Assembly (NCBI RefSeq): GCF_000954115.1
Contig: NZ_CP010797.1
Coordinates: forward strand, 3,968,001 to 4,032,000
Direction of reading: 5' to 3'
DNA: 64,000 nt
Source of the DNA: Rhodococcus sp. B7740
GTDB taxonomy: Bacteria; Actinomycetota; Actinomycetes; Mycobacteriales; Mycobacteriaceae
Below, piece by piece: positions 35,704 to 45,500 of this stretch (positions are counted from its first letter, which is position 1; the number at the start of each line of letters is the position of its first letter). The notes under the pieces were generated by a model that saw only the letters and a list, made by a program, of their open reading frames with translations, ran no database searches and was not told the DNA's origin. Position numbers and translations under genes: made by a program.

Positions 35704-37605
35704 ATGCGCACTGAGCTTGTTCGGTTCGGTCGGACTACATCGGCCGGTACACGGGCTCGGCGAGCGGCAGCAGCACTGACCGTCGCTTCCGCGCTGATGA
35801 TCCCCTTCGCGACGACGACCGTTGCCTCCGCTGCCCCCATCGCGCGGACGGCCCCTGTCGCGCTGGCCGGCCCCGCCTACACGCAGACGTCCGGTGCCAC
35901 CGTCACGTCGGTGGACTGGCTCTCCGATCGTCGCGTCGCGCTGTGGATCCAGTCGCCCTCGATGGGAACGCCCATCCAGGTTCAGCTGTTGCTCGCGCGT
36001 GACTGGAACATCAACCCGCAGGCCACGTTCCCGCAGGTGTACATGCTCGACGGTCTGCGCGCGACCGACCAGGAGAACGGTTGGACGGCCGAGACCGACG
36101 CCGAGTCGTACTTCGCCGACAAGAACGTCAACGTGGTCCTCCCCATCGGCGGCCAGTCCAGCTTCTACTCCGACTGGCTCGATCAGGACAACGGCAAGAA
36201 CTACCAGTGGGAGACGTTCCTGACCCAGGAGCTCCCACCCATTCTCGAGCGGGACTGGCGCAGCACCGACACCCGTGGAGTCGTCGGATTGTCCATGGGC
36301 GGTACGTCCGCGATGTTCCTCGCCGCGCGCAACCCCGGCTTCTTCAAGTTCGCGGGTTCGCTCTCGGGCATCCTGACCACCACCTCGCTCGGCATGCCGC
36401 AGGCAATCCAGTACGCGATGACCGACGCGGGCGGCTACAGCTCGAGCGCCATGTGGGGCTCGCCGTCCAACTCCCTGTGGGCGCAGCACGATCCGTACCT
36501 GCTGGCCGACAAGTTGAAGGGCGTCAGCCTCTACATCTCCAGCGGCAACGGCTCGACCGGACCGTACGACCAGCCGTCGGGCATTCCGGGCGTGAGCACC
36601 AACTACGCCGGCATGGGGCTCGAGATCCTCTCGCGCCTGACCTCGCAGTCCTTCGCCACCAAGCTCAACCAGCTCGGCATCCCCGCTCAGGTCAACTACC
36701 GGCCGTCGGGCACGCACTCGTGGCCGTACTGGCAATTCGAGCTGCATCAGCTCTGGCCGCAGCTCGCCACCGCACTCGGAGTCGAGGTCGACAAGCCCGC
36801 GTGCAGCGTCGCCGGCATGATCGGCAACGCGAGCGGTGCCAATTCGTGGCTCGGACCGTGCTTGACTGCCGAGTACAACGTGGCCGGAGGTCGCGCGCAG
36901 GACTTCACCTTCGGCCGGGTCTTCTTCACCCCCGATACCGGTGCGCAGGTCGTCGCCGGAGCCATCGGTGGCATCTACCAGGGCAACAGGGGCCCCGAGG
37001 GTGCACTCGGATTCCCGACGACCGGCGAGATCGGAACTCCGGACGGTCGCGGACGATTCAACGCCTTCCAGAACGGAATGGTCTACTTCACGCCGCAGAC
37101 CGGCGCACACGTGGTCAAGGGTGCTGTGCTCGACGAGTGGGCTGCCCAGGGTTACGAGGGCGGGCCGCTGGGCTACCCGGTGCTCGACGAGGTTCAGACG
37201 CCGACCAAGCCCGGATCGGTACAGGGTTTCGAGATCGGTGCCATCTACACCTCGCCCGATGCCGGTGTGCACTCGGTGCAGGGCATGATTCTGGGCAAGT
37301 ACGGTGAATTGGGTTGGGAGGGTGGAGCTCTCGGGTTCCCCAAGTCCAACGAGCTCGGCCCGATCAGGGACGGCGGACGCTTCAACCAGTTCGAGACGGG
37401 CAACATCTACTGGAGCCCGCTGAGCGGAGCCTGGTCCACCCCGTACGGTCCGATCTTCGATGCATGGGGATCGGTCGGCTACGAGGGCGGCCGGTTGGGC
37501 TACCCCACCAGCGATCAGTTCGACATCGACGGTGGCGGCAAGCAGCAGAACTTCCAGTTCGGCATCATCACCGTCAAGGACGGCGTTGCCACGATCGCGC
37601 CGTAG
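35704..37605 (+). CDS. Mycolyltransferase with C-terminal LGFP repeats (third of three)
   Basis: A 633-aa secreted protein. After a signal peptide (ALTVASALMIPFATTTVASA) comes an antigen-85-type domain (about residues 50-365) with the Ser in VGLSMGGTSAM and the His in GTHSWPYWQFE. The C-terminal ~250 residues are about five LGFP repeats (ALGFPTTG, PLGYPVLD, ALGFPKSN, RLGYPTSD), expected to anchor it to the wall. This matches corynebacterial mycolyltransferases with LGFP modules. ATG at 35704 is taken since the signal starts there; the longer frame from 35527 runs through the terminator and is rejected. Confidence 0.92.
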   Translation: MRTELVRFGRTTSAGTRARRAAAALTVASALMIPFATTTVASAAPIARTAPVALAGPAYTQTSGATVTSVDWLSDRRVALWIQSPSMGTPIQVQLLLARDWNINPQATFPQVYMLDGLRATDQENGWTAETDAESYFADKNVNVVLPIGGQSSFYSDWLDQDNGKNYQWETFLTQELPPILERDWRSTDTRGVVGLSMGGTSAMFLAARNPGFFKFAGSLSGILTTTSLGMPQAIQYAMTDAGGYSSSAMWGSPSNSLWAQHDPYLLADKLKGVSLYISSGNGSTGPYDQPSGIPGVSTNYAGMGLEILSRLTSQSFATKLNQLGIPAQVNYRPSGTHSWPYWQFELHQLWPQLATALGVEVDKPACSVAGMIGNASGANSWLGPCLTAEYNVAGGRAQDFTFGRVFFTPDTGAQVVAGAIGGIYQGNRGPEGALGFPTTGEIGTPDGRGRFNAFQNGMVYFTPQTGAHVVKGAVLDEWAAQGYEGGPLGYPVLDEVQTPTKPGSVQGFEIGAIYTSPDAGVHSVQGMILGKYGELGWEGGALGFPKSNELGPIRDGGRFNQFETGNIYWSPLSGAWSTPYGPIFDAWGSVGYEGGRLGYPTSDQFDIDGGGKQQNFQFGIITVKDGVATIAP

Positions 37606-37692
37606 TTGCTTGCGAAACGACATCAGCTCAGAGTCTTCTCAGAGCGTGGCGGTACTCTCGCCTGCGACCCGACGACCGAAGGATTTCGATCG

Positions 37693-38238
37693 ATGACGCG
37701 TAATTCCCTCACCAGGACTCTGTCGCTCGGTGTGTTCGCCCTTGCGGCGAGTTCGATGCTGGTGGCCTGCGGGAGTGACGACTCGACGGCTACCGGAGCG
37801 CCGACGACCACCACCTCGGCTGCCGAGACGACGACCGAGGCCGAGTCGACGACGTCGGCCGCAGAGACCACCACTGCTGCGCCGACCACGAGTCCGGGTG
37901 AGGCGGCCACCGCGCCGCCCGAGCAGCCGCAGCCCGTCCCGGACGATTTCCCCGGGCCGACGGAAAGCCAGATCGACGACCGCGGCGCGAGCTTCCTGGA
38001 GGAGCTGAAGAAGCAGGGGATCACCCCGGCGGGCAACGGCGACATCGCGGTGTCGACGGCCAATTACATCTGTGCCGCGCAGGCGCAGGGCGTCACGGCG
38101 GAGGAGATCTCGACCTTCGTCACCGCGAACGTCGGCGTCGAGGCAAGCGCCTCCGGAACGCAGATGAGCGAGACGCAGGCTCAGCAGGCAGCCCAGACCT
38201 ACATCGCCGCCGCGCAGGCGACGTACTGCAGGCCGTAG
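37693..38238 (+). CDS. DUF732 lipoprotein
   Basis: A 181-aa exported protein. The lipobox LVACG at about residues 23-27 makes Cys26 the lipidation site. A long Thr/Ser/Ala/Glu-rich linker (~28-75) precedes a C-terminal DUF732 domain (~85-180) with YICAAQAQGVTAEEIST and a terminal Cys. DUF732 proteins are small exported proteins of unknown function in mycobacteria and rhodococci. ATG at 37693 is used; the frame upstream is run-on. It lies 12 nt ahead of the cutinase-like gene and is probably co-transcribed with it. No counterpart is known to me in the equivalent M. tuberculosis locus. Confidence 0.85.
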   Translation: MTRNSLTRTLSLGVFALAASSMLVACGSDDSTATGAPTTTTSAAETTTEAESTTSAAETTTAAPTTSPGEAATAPPEQPQPVPDDFPGPTESQIDDRGASFLEELKKQGITPAGNGDIAVSTANYICAAQAQGVTAEEISTFVTANVGVEASASGTQMSETQAQQAAQTYIAAAQATYCRP

Positions 38239-38250
38239 AGATCAACGGTG

Positions 38251-39204
38251 ATGGCCAAGCGTAAGCGCAGAATCCTTCCGGTGATCGCCGTTGCGGCGAT
38301 CATCGGTCTGATCATCGTCGCCCTGTGGTACCTGCTGGCCGGACGGCTGCCGAAGGAACCGGGCATCCCGGTGCCACCGGGACCGGAGGAGCCGACGTCG
38401 CAGCCGGCCGACTGCCCCGACGTCCAGGTCATCGCCATCCCCGGAACCTGGGAATCGTCGGCCACCGACGATCCGTACAACCCGACGGCCAATCCGGCGT
38501 CGTTGATGCTCAACGTCACTCGCCCGTTGCAGGAGCAGTTCCCCGGTTCGCGAGCCGACGTCTACACTGTGCCGTACGTGGCTCAGTTCTCCAATCCCAT
38601 CGCGCTGCCGCCGGACGGTCAGCAGTCGTACAACAACAGTCGTACCGAGGGCAAAGCCGTCGCCGTGCAGAAGATGACCGATGTCAGTGCACGTTGCCCG
38701 TTGACCAACTTCGTCCTCACCGGCTTCTCGCAGGGCGCGGTCATCTCCGGCGACATCGCGGCCGACATCGGAGCGGGCAACGGTCCCATCTCCGCCGATC
38801 GTGTTCTGGGCGTCACCCTCATCGCCGACGGTCGACGCGACGGCGTCTCCGGGACCGATGTTCCGGCTCCGCTCGACGGCGTCGGTGCCGAGGTCGCTCT
38901 CGGCGGACTCGACCTGCCCGGCATCACGATGACGGGGCGTCGAGAAGGGGGCTTCGGTGCCCTCGACGACCGGACCAACCAGATCTGTGCACCAGGAGAT
39001 TTGATCTGCTCTTCGCCGTCGGATGGATTGTCGCTCCGCAACATTCCGCAGAGCATCCAGATTCTGATCGGGGCTGCAGGCAACCCGGTTCATGCGTCGT
39101 ACAACAGTTTCGTCGTCGACGGATCCGGTACGACGGCCACTCAGTGGACCGCTGGGTGGGCCGCCGGACTGATCGAGAATGCCCCGACGCCCGCGCATTC
39201 GTGA
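38251..39204 (+). CDS. Cutinase-family envelope lipase (Culp6-like)
   Basis: A 317-aa serine esterase of the cutinase family. One N-terminal helix (IAVAAIIGLIIVALWYLLAG, about residues 12-31) may serve as signal or anchor, followed by a Pro-rich linker. The catalytic Ser is in TGFSQGAV (near residue 165), with Asp and His in the C-terminal part (GDLICSSP and PVHASYNS). Cys pairs (DCPDV, RCPLT, QICAPGDLIC) form disulfides. Matches Rv3802c by position, an essential phospholipase/thioesterase linked to mycolate metabolism. ATG at 38251, or GTG one codon earlier. Confidence 0.9.
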   Translation: MAKRKRRILPVIAVAAIIGLIIVALWYLLAGRLPKEPGIPVPPGPEEPTSQPADCPDVQVIAIPGTWESSATDDPYNPTANPASLMLNVTRPLQEQFPGSRADVYTVPYVAQFSNPIALPPDGQQSYNNSRTEGKAVAVQKMTDVSARCPLTNFVLTGFSQGAVISGDIAADIGAGNGPISADRVLGVTLIADGRRDGVSGTDVPAPLDGVGAEVALGGLDLPGITMTGRREGGFGALDDRTNQICAPGDLICSSPSDGLSLRNIPQSIQILIGAAGNPVHASYNSFVVDGSGTTATQWTAGWAAGLIENAPTPAHS

Positions 39205-39410
39205 GTGTCGGCGCTTTATAACGGAAACGTCACAACGCGACGTGCAGTGGTCTGGTGCCGCGCACAAACCTTGGCCGCGAAGCCCCCAGCCGGTGTGATC
39301 GACTCGGGTCAGCGGCTAGAGTGGCGCCTTGGACCTGCGCAGATCGGCCTCGGCCGGGCTGCTCTCGCCACCAGAAACAAGACCGCTGCACACTCCGAGG
39401 AGAGCAATAG

Positions 39411-40409
39411 ATGAGTTCCGCCGAGGCCGCGACCGCAGGGCCGCGCAAATTCCGATTCGCTGCAGGCGGAGAGGGAAACGCCGAGGAGGGCGGGGCTCGG
39501 AAGTTCATCAAGCTGGCGCAACAGGCCGAGGAACTGGGTTACGACAGCTTCATGATTCCCGACCACCTGGGCAACCAGGTCGGTCCGATCGCAGCACTCG
39601 GCGCGCTCGCCGTGGCCACCGACAAGATTCGGCTCGGCACTGCTGTGTTGGCGAACGGCTTCCGGCATCCCGCGGTGCTGGCCAAGGATGCGGCCACCAT
39701 CGATGTGCTCTCGGGTGGGCGGCTCGAGCTCGGTCTGGGTGCGGGTTGGATGCGTGAGGAATACGACAAGGCGGGGATCACGTACGACCGCCCTGGCGTG
39801 CGAATCGAGAAGCTGGAGGAGACCCTCGAAATTCTCGACGTCCTGTTGCGCGGTCAGGAATGCAACTTCGAGGGCAAGCACTACACGATCGCAGGACTCA
39901 AGGGCAGTCCTCGGCCCCGCCAGGGACCGCGTCCTCCCATTTGTATCGGCGGTGGCGGTCCGAGGATGCTCGCCCTGGCGGCCAAGCACGCCGACATCAT
40001 CTCCGTGGTGCCGAGCACCTCGAAGGAGGGCAAGCTGTTGCTCTCGGGCATGACCATCGAGAAGACCCTCGAGCGTGTCGAGCTCATTCGTGCAGCAGCA
40101 GGCGATCGGTTCGACGACATCGAACTGAACTGGGCCATCACCACGATCGTCGTCACCGACGACCGTGAGCAGATGGCCGAGATGGCGCTGGCGGCACTCG
40201 ACAACGGCTACCCGCCGAACGTGGACGTCGATGTCAAGCTCACCGTCGAGGACATCCTGTCGTCTCCGTACCTCGCATTCGGGACATACGAGGAAATTGC
40301 CGATCAGATCCGTAACGTTCGCGCGCGGACGACGATGTCCTATGTCGGGGTTTTCCCTACTCAAATGGAAGCATTCGCGCCGGTTGTCGACTTGCTGAAA
40401 GGCGAGTGA
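39411..40409 (+). CDS. LLM-class F420-dependent oxidoreductase
   Basis: A 332-aa TIM-barrel flavin- or F420-dependent enzyme of the luciferase-like family. FRFAAGGEG at the start, MIPDHLGNQVGPIAALGALA, TAVLANGFRHPAVLAKDAATIDVLSGGRLELGLGAGW (in parts), and PICIGGGGPRMLALAAKHAD match the F420-type family. The N-terminal motif resembles the MSMEG_2516-type group. ATG at 39411 follows GAGGAGAG. It sits between the cutinase-like gene and fadD32, where M. tuberculosis has no such gene, so a role in mycolate modification or redox is conceivable but unproven. Substrate unknown. Confidence 0.88.
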   Translation: MSSAEAATAGPRKFRFAAGGEGNAEEGGARKFIKLAQQAEELGYDSFMIPDHLGNQVGPIAALGALAVATDKIRLGTAVLANGFRHPAVLAKDAATIDVLSGGRLELGLGAGWMREEYDKAGITYDRPGVRIEKLEETLEILDVLLRGQECNFEGKHYTIAGLKGSPRPRQGPRPPICIGGGGPRMLALAAKHADIISVVPSTSKEGKLLLSGMTIEKTLERVELIRAAAGDRFDDIELNWAITTIVVTDDREQMAEMALAALDNGYPPNVDVDVKLTVEDILSSPYLAFGTYEEIADQIRNVRARTTMSYVGVFPTQMEAFAPVVDLLKGE

Positions 40410-40589
40410 CGTAGGCGCGTGTCGGTACCATGTAGCTGGCCTTCAAACCAGGTGCCAAACCGACACCATAAGAGCTACTAGTCAGTAACATAAACCGCTG
40501 TTCGGTGTCCGCATGCACGTAGCCGGTCGTGCGGGCCCAGGTCACGCAGGCTGTGTGGCAGCGGATTCGTGTCGGAGGAGATTGAAGTA

Positions 40590-42488
40590 ATGAGCCACAC
40601 GTTCGACGATTTCATCGATGAGAACGGCCATATCACCATCGGCGAGGGGCAGACGCTCGTCCGCCACGTCGAGGTGAACGTGAAGGAGAATTCCGACACG
40701 CTCGCGTACCGGTTCGTCGATTACTCCCGGGAACGTGACGGCGAAGCTCACGAGCTGACCTGGGCCGAGTTCGGTACTCGCCTCAAAGCTGTCGCTGCTC
40801 GCCTGCAGCAGGTCACCCAGCCCGGTGATCGAGTGGCCATCCTGGCACCGCAGGGCCTCGAGTACGTCATCGCCTTCTTCGGAGCGATCTACGCGGGCAC
40901 CATCGCGGTACCGCTGTTCGATCCCGACGAGCCAGGCCACACCGATCGCCTGCATGCCGTCCTCGGTGACTGCAAGCCGAGCGCCATCCTCACCGCGAGC
41001 AACTCGGCAGCAGGCGTACGCGCCTTCTTCCGCGCGCTCCCCGCCGCGGAGCGTCCCCGGATCATCGCCGTCGACGCGGTCCCGGACAGCGTCGGCGAGA
41101 CGTGGGTCGAGCCGACGGCCGGGCTCGACGACATCGCTTACCTGCAGTACACGTCCGGTTCGACGCGGACCCCGGCCGGCGTCGAGATCACGCACCGCGC
41201 GGTCGGCGTCAACGCGCTGCAGATGGTCGACAGCATGGAGATCAACCACGACTCCCGCGGCGTCACCTGGCTGCCGATGTTCCACGACATGGGTCTGCTC
41301 ACCGTCATTCTCCCGGCGCTCGGCGGCAAGTACATCACCATCATGAGCCCGCGTGCGTTCGTGCAGCGGCCCTGGCGCTGGATCAAGGAACTCGCCGCGG
41401 TGTCCGACGGCGCGGGTACCTTCGCAGCAGCGCCGAACTTCGCGTTCGAGCACGCCGCCCAGCGTGGTCTGCCGAAGAACGGCGAGAGCCTCGACCTGTC
41501 CAATGTCATCGGTCTGATCAACGGCAGCGAGCCCGTCACCACGTCGTCGATGAAGAAGTTCAACGAGGCGTTCGGTCCCTACGGTCTGCCGAAGTCCGCG
41601 ATCAAGCCGTCGTACGGCATGGCGGAGGCGACCCTGTTCGTCTCGACCAGCAAGCACGCCGACGAGGCCAAGGTTGTCTACGTGGACCGCGTCGAGCTCA
41701 ATGCGGGCAACTTCGTCGTCGTCGCCCCCGACGCCCCCGGTGCCATCCCGCAGGTGTCCACCGGAACCGTCGCTCGCAGCCAGTGGGCCGCCATCGTCGA
41801 TTCCGAGACCGGCACCGAGGTTGCCGACGAGCACGTCGGCGAGATCTGGTTGCACGGCGAGAACATCGGCAAGGGCTACTGGGGCCGCGAAACCGAGACC
41901 TCCGAGACCTTCCACAACAAGCTCGTCCACCGCAACCCCGAAGGCTCGCACGCAGACGGCGCTCCCGAGGGTGGCAACTGGATGCGTACCGGCGACTTCG
42001 GCGTCTACCACGACGGCGAGCTCTACATCACCGGCCGCGTCAAGGACCTCGTCATCGTCGACGGCCGCAATCACTACCCGCAGGACCTCGAGTTCTCGGC
42101 CCAGGAAGCCAGCAAGGCATTGCGTCCCGGCTTCGTCGCAGCCTTCGCCGTCCCGCTCAACCAGCTCCCGGACATCGTCTTCGAGTTCAGTGGCGCAGCC
42201 CTGACCAAGGACCCCGACGACAGCTCCGAGCAGCTCGTCATCGTCGCCGAGCGCGCACCCGGCTCCGGCAAGGCAGATCCGGCTCCGATCGCCGACGAGG
42301 TGCGTGCCGCGGTCTCCGCACGGCACGGCGTCACCGTTCGCGACGTCCTCCTCGTCCCGGCCGGTTCCATCCCGCGCACCTCGAGCGGCAAGATCGCTCG
42401 ACGCGCATGCAAGGCCGCGTACATCGAGGGCACGCTGCGTGGCGGATACCAGCAGACGGCCTTCCCGGACGCAGAACTGCCCGACTGA
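40590..42488 (+). CDS. fadD32: Fatty-acyl-AMP ligase FadD32
   Basis: A 632-aa adenylate-forming enzyme that activates the meromycolic acid as acyl-AMP and loads it on the N-terminal carrier domain of Pks13. ATP-binding [15 protein letters not shown] (about residues 185-199), [21 protein letters not shown], and RTGDFG with [20 protein letters not shown] in the hinge are diagnostic of the FAAL branch; the [10 protein letters not shown] loop holds the catalytic Lys. The FAAL insertion is present, explaining no CoA ligase activity. ATG at 40590 follows GGAGGAG by 9 nt and is preferred to GTG at 40569. Matches Rv3801c. Confidence 0.96.
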   Translation: MSHTFDDFIDENGHITIGEGQTLVRHVEVNVKENSDTLAYRFVDYSRERDGEAHELTWAEFGTRLKAVAARLQQVTQPGDRVAILAPQGLEYVIAFFGAIYAGTIAVPLFDPDEPGHTDRLHAVLGDCKPSAILTASNSAAGVRAFFRALPAAERPRIIAVDAVPDSVGETWVEPTAGLDDIAYLQYTSGSTRTPAGVEITHRAVGVNALQMVDSMEINHDSRGVTWLPMFHDMGLLTVILPALGGKYITIMSPRAFVQRPWRWIKELAAVSDGAGTFAAAPNFAFEHAAQRGLPKNGESLDLSNVIGLINGSEPVTTSSMKKFNEAFGPYGLPKSAIKPSYGMAEATLFVSTSKHADEAKVVYVDRVELNAGNFVVVAPDAPGAIPQVSTGTVARSQWAAIVDSETGTEVADEHVGEIWLHGENIGKGYWGRETETSETFHNKLVHRNPEGSHADGAPEGGNWMRTGDFGVYHDGELYITGRVKDLVIVDGRNHYPQDLEFSAQEASKALRPGFVAAFAVPLNQLPDIVFEFSGAALTKDPDDSSEQLVIVAERAPGSGKADPAPIADEVRAAVSARHGVTVRDVLLVPAGSIPRTSSGKIARRACKAAYIEGTLRGGYQQTAFPDAELPD

Positions 42489-42531
42489 CGGACGCACCCT
42501 CCGTTTTTCCTCCGACACGACTTGGTGAGTA

Positions 42532-45500
42532 ATGGCTGAACTAGAGACAGACAAAATCGAGCGCGTGGACGGCGGAGACCTCACGGTTGCGCAGCTGCGG
42601 GACTGGCTGCGCAACTGGGTTGCAGACGCGACCGGGCAACCGGCGTCGGCCATCTCCGACGACCGCCCGATGGAGGAATTCGGTCTGTCCTCTCGCGATG
42701 CCGTCGCATTGAGCGGCGAGATCGAGGAGCTGGTGGGAGTCACGCTGACCGCCACCGTCGTCTACCAGCACCCCACCATCGCCTCGCTGGCCAAGATCAT
42801 CATCGAGGGCGAGCCGGACGAGCCTGTCGGCACCGTCGACGACGCGTTCTACACCAGCGGCGGGAACTCCGGCGACGCGCACGACGTCGCGATCGTCGGC
42901 CTGTCGTCCCGTTTCCCTGGCACCGGACAGACTCCGGAGGAGATGTGGTCGCTGCTGATCGAGGGCCGCGACGGCATCACCGATCTGCCCGACGGCCGCT
43001 GGCAGGAATTCACGTCCGATCCGGTCATCGCCGCCGCGGTGGCCGCAACGGTGACCAAGGGTGGTTACCTCGACGACGTCAAGACCTTCGATGCCGAATT
43101 CTTCGCGATGTCGCCCAACGAGGTCGTCAACGTCGACCCGCAGCAGCGGCTCGCACTCGAGCTGACCTGGGAAGCGTTGGAGCACGCGCACATTCCGGCC
43201 AGCTCGATCAAGGGCCGCCAGGTCGGCGTCTTCATCGGCAGCTCCTCCAACGACTACCAGCTCATCGCCGTCAGCGACCCGGCCGTGCACCCGTATGCCC
43301 TCACCGGTACGTCCACCGCCATCGTCGCCAACCGAGTGTCCTACTTCTACGACTTCCGCGGGCCGTCGATCGCCGTCGACACCGCGTGCTCGTCTTCGCT
43401 GGTCGCCGTGCACCAGGCGGTGCGCAGTTTGCGTACCGGCGAATCCGATCTTGCGGTTGCCGGTGGCGTCAACATGCTTCTCGCGCCGCCCATCACCGTC
43501 GGCTTCGGCCAGACGGGTGTGCTCGCGCCCGACGGCCGAATCAAGGCCTTCTCCTCCGACGCGAACGGCATGATCCGCTCCGAAGGCGGCGGACTCGTCG
43601 TGCTCAAGCGACTCGAGGACGCCGAACGCGACGGAGACGACATCCTCGCCGTCATCGCCGGATCCGCGATCAACCAGGACGGCCGCTCCAACGGTCTGCT
43701 TGCGCCGAACCCGGACGCACAGGCCGATGCGCTGCGGTTCGCATACCGCGACGCCGGCATCAACCCGTCGGGCGTCGACTACATCGAAGCGCACGGCACC
43801 GGAACCATTCTGGGCGACCCGATCGAGGCGGACGCTCTCGGTCGGGTGGTCGGTCGCGGCCGTGACGCAGACAAGCCGGCCCTGCTCGGATCGGCCAAGA
43901 CCAACTTCGGACACCTCGAATCTGCCGCAGGCGCAGCAGGTTTGATCAAGGTCGTCCTCGCGATGCAGGAGAACAAGCTCCCTGCGTCGCTGAACTACGC
44001 GGGCCCCAACCCGTACATCGACTTCGACAAGGCACACCTGAAGGTTATTCCGGAGGCCACCGACTGGCCGCGGTACACCGGCAAGGCCGTCGCGGGTGTG
44101 TCCGGTTTCGGCTTCGGTGGCACCAACGCACACGTCGTCGTGCGCGAGTACGTCCCGGGTGAGACCGACGGCGCATTCGACCCCGCGGCCGTGGACCCGG
44201 AAGCCGTTCTCGTCGAAGGCCTCACCGACGTCTCCGGTGCCGAGCTGCCGATCGTCGCCGACCCCGAGCCTGAACCTGCCGTCTCGGAGGTCGAGACAAC
44301 CGATCCGGTAGCCGAGGCCGAGACGATTCTGTCCGATGCTGAAACTGGTTCGGAGACAGTCATTCTCGCGGTGTCCGCGGCCCTTCCGTCGCGCCGTAAG
44401 CGAGCCGCCGGAGAGTTGGCCGACTGGCTCGAAACAGAAGAGGGCAGCACGACGCCTCTCGTCGACGTCGGCCGCACGTTGGCCCGCCGCAACCACGGGC
44501 GTTCGCGCGCAGTGGTTCTGGCATCCACCACCGCCGAGGCCATCGCAGGATTGCGCGCCATCGCCGCAGGAAAGCCCGGACCCGGAGTGTTCTCCGCAGA
44601 CTCACCGGCCTCCAACGGCGCAGTGTGGGTGTTCTCCGGCTTCGGCTCACAGCACCGCAAGATGGCATCGCGCCTCTACCGCACCAACGCCGTGTTCGCC
44701 GCCGAGGTCGACAAGGTGGACGAACTGCTGGTCGACGAGGCCGGCTACTCCATCCGCGAGATCATCCTCGACGACTCGCAGACCTACGAGTTCGAGAACT
44801 CCCAGGTGGGCATCTTCGTCATCCAGATCGCCTTGGCCGCAACGCTTCGCGCGCACGGTGCCGAGCCGTCGGCCGTCATCGGACACTCGATGGGTGAGGT
44901 GGCGGCTGCATACGTCGCCGGCGGCCTGAACCTCGAAGACGCAGTGCGCATCATCTACGCCCGGTCGCGACTGCTGGCCGAGGGCCAGGACGGACTCGGA
45001 GCCGCATCGCAGGGCGCAATGGCTCTTGTCGAGTACACCCCGGACGAGGTCAAGACCCTCACCGATCAGTTCCCCAACGTCGAGCCCTGCGTCTACGCAG
45101 CACCGACCCACACCACCGTCGGCGGACCGCGCGCCGAGGTAGAGGCTCTCGTCGAGATGGCCGAGGCCGCAGGCAAGATGGCCCGACTCCTCGACGTCAA
45201 GGGTGCCGGACACACCGCAGCCGTCGACGTGCTGCTCGGTGAGCTGGCCGCCGAACTCGCCGGAATCGAACCCGGCAAGCTCACGGCCGGGGTCTACTCG
45301 TCGGTCGATCGCGAGGCCCACTATCGCGTCGGGCATGCGCCGATCCACGGCGTCGAGTACTGGACCAAGGGAATGCGTCATCCGGTCTGGTTCACTCAGG
45401 CCGTCAATGTCGCGGTAGGAGACGGGCATACGACGTTCGTCGAGCTCGCTCCCAATCCCGTCGCATTGATGTCGGTTGCCGCCACGGCATGGGCTGCAGG

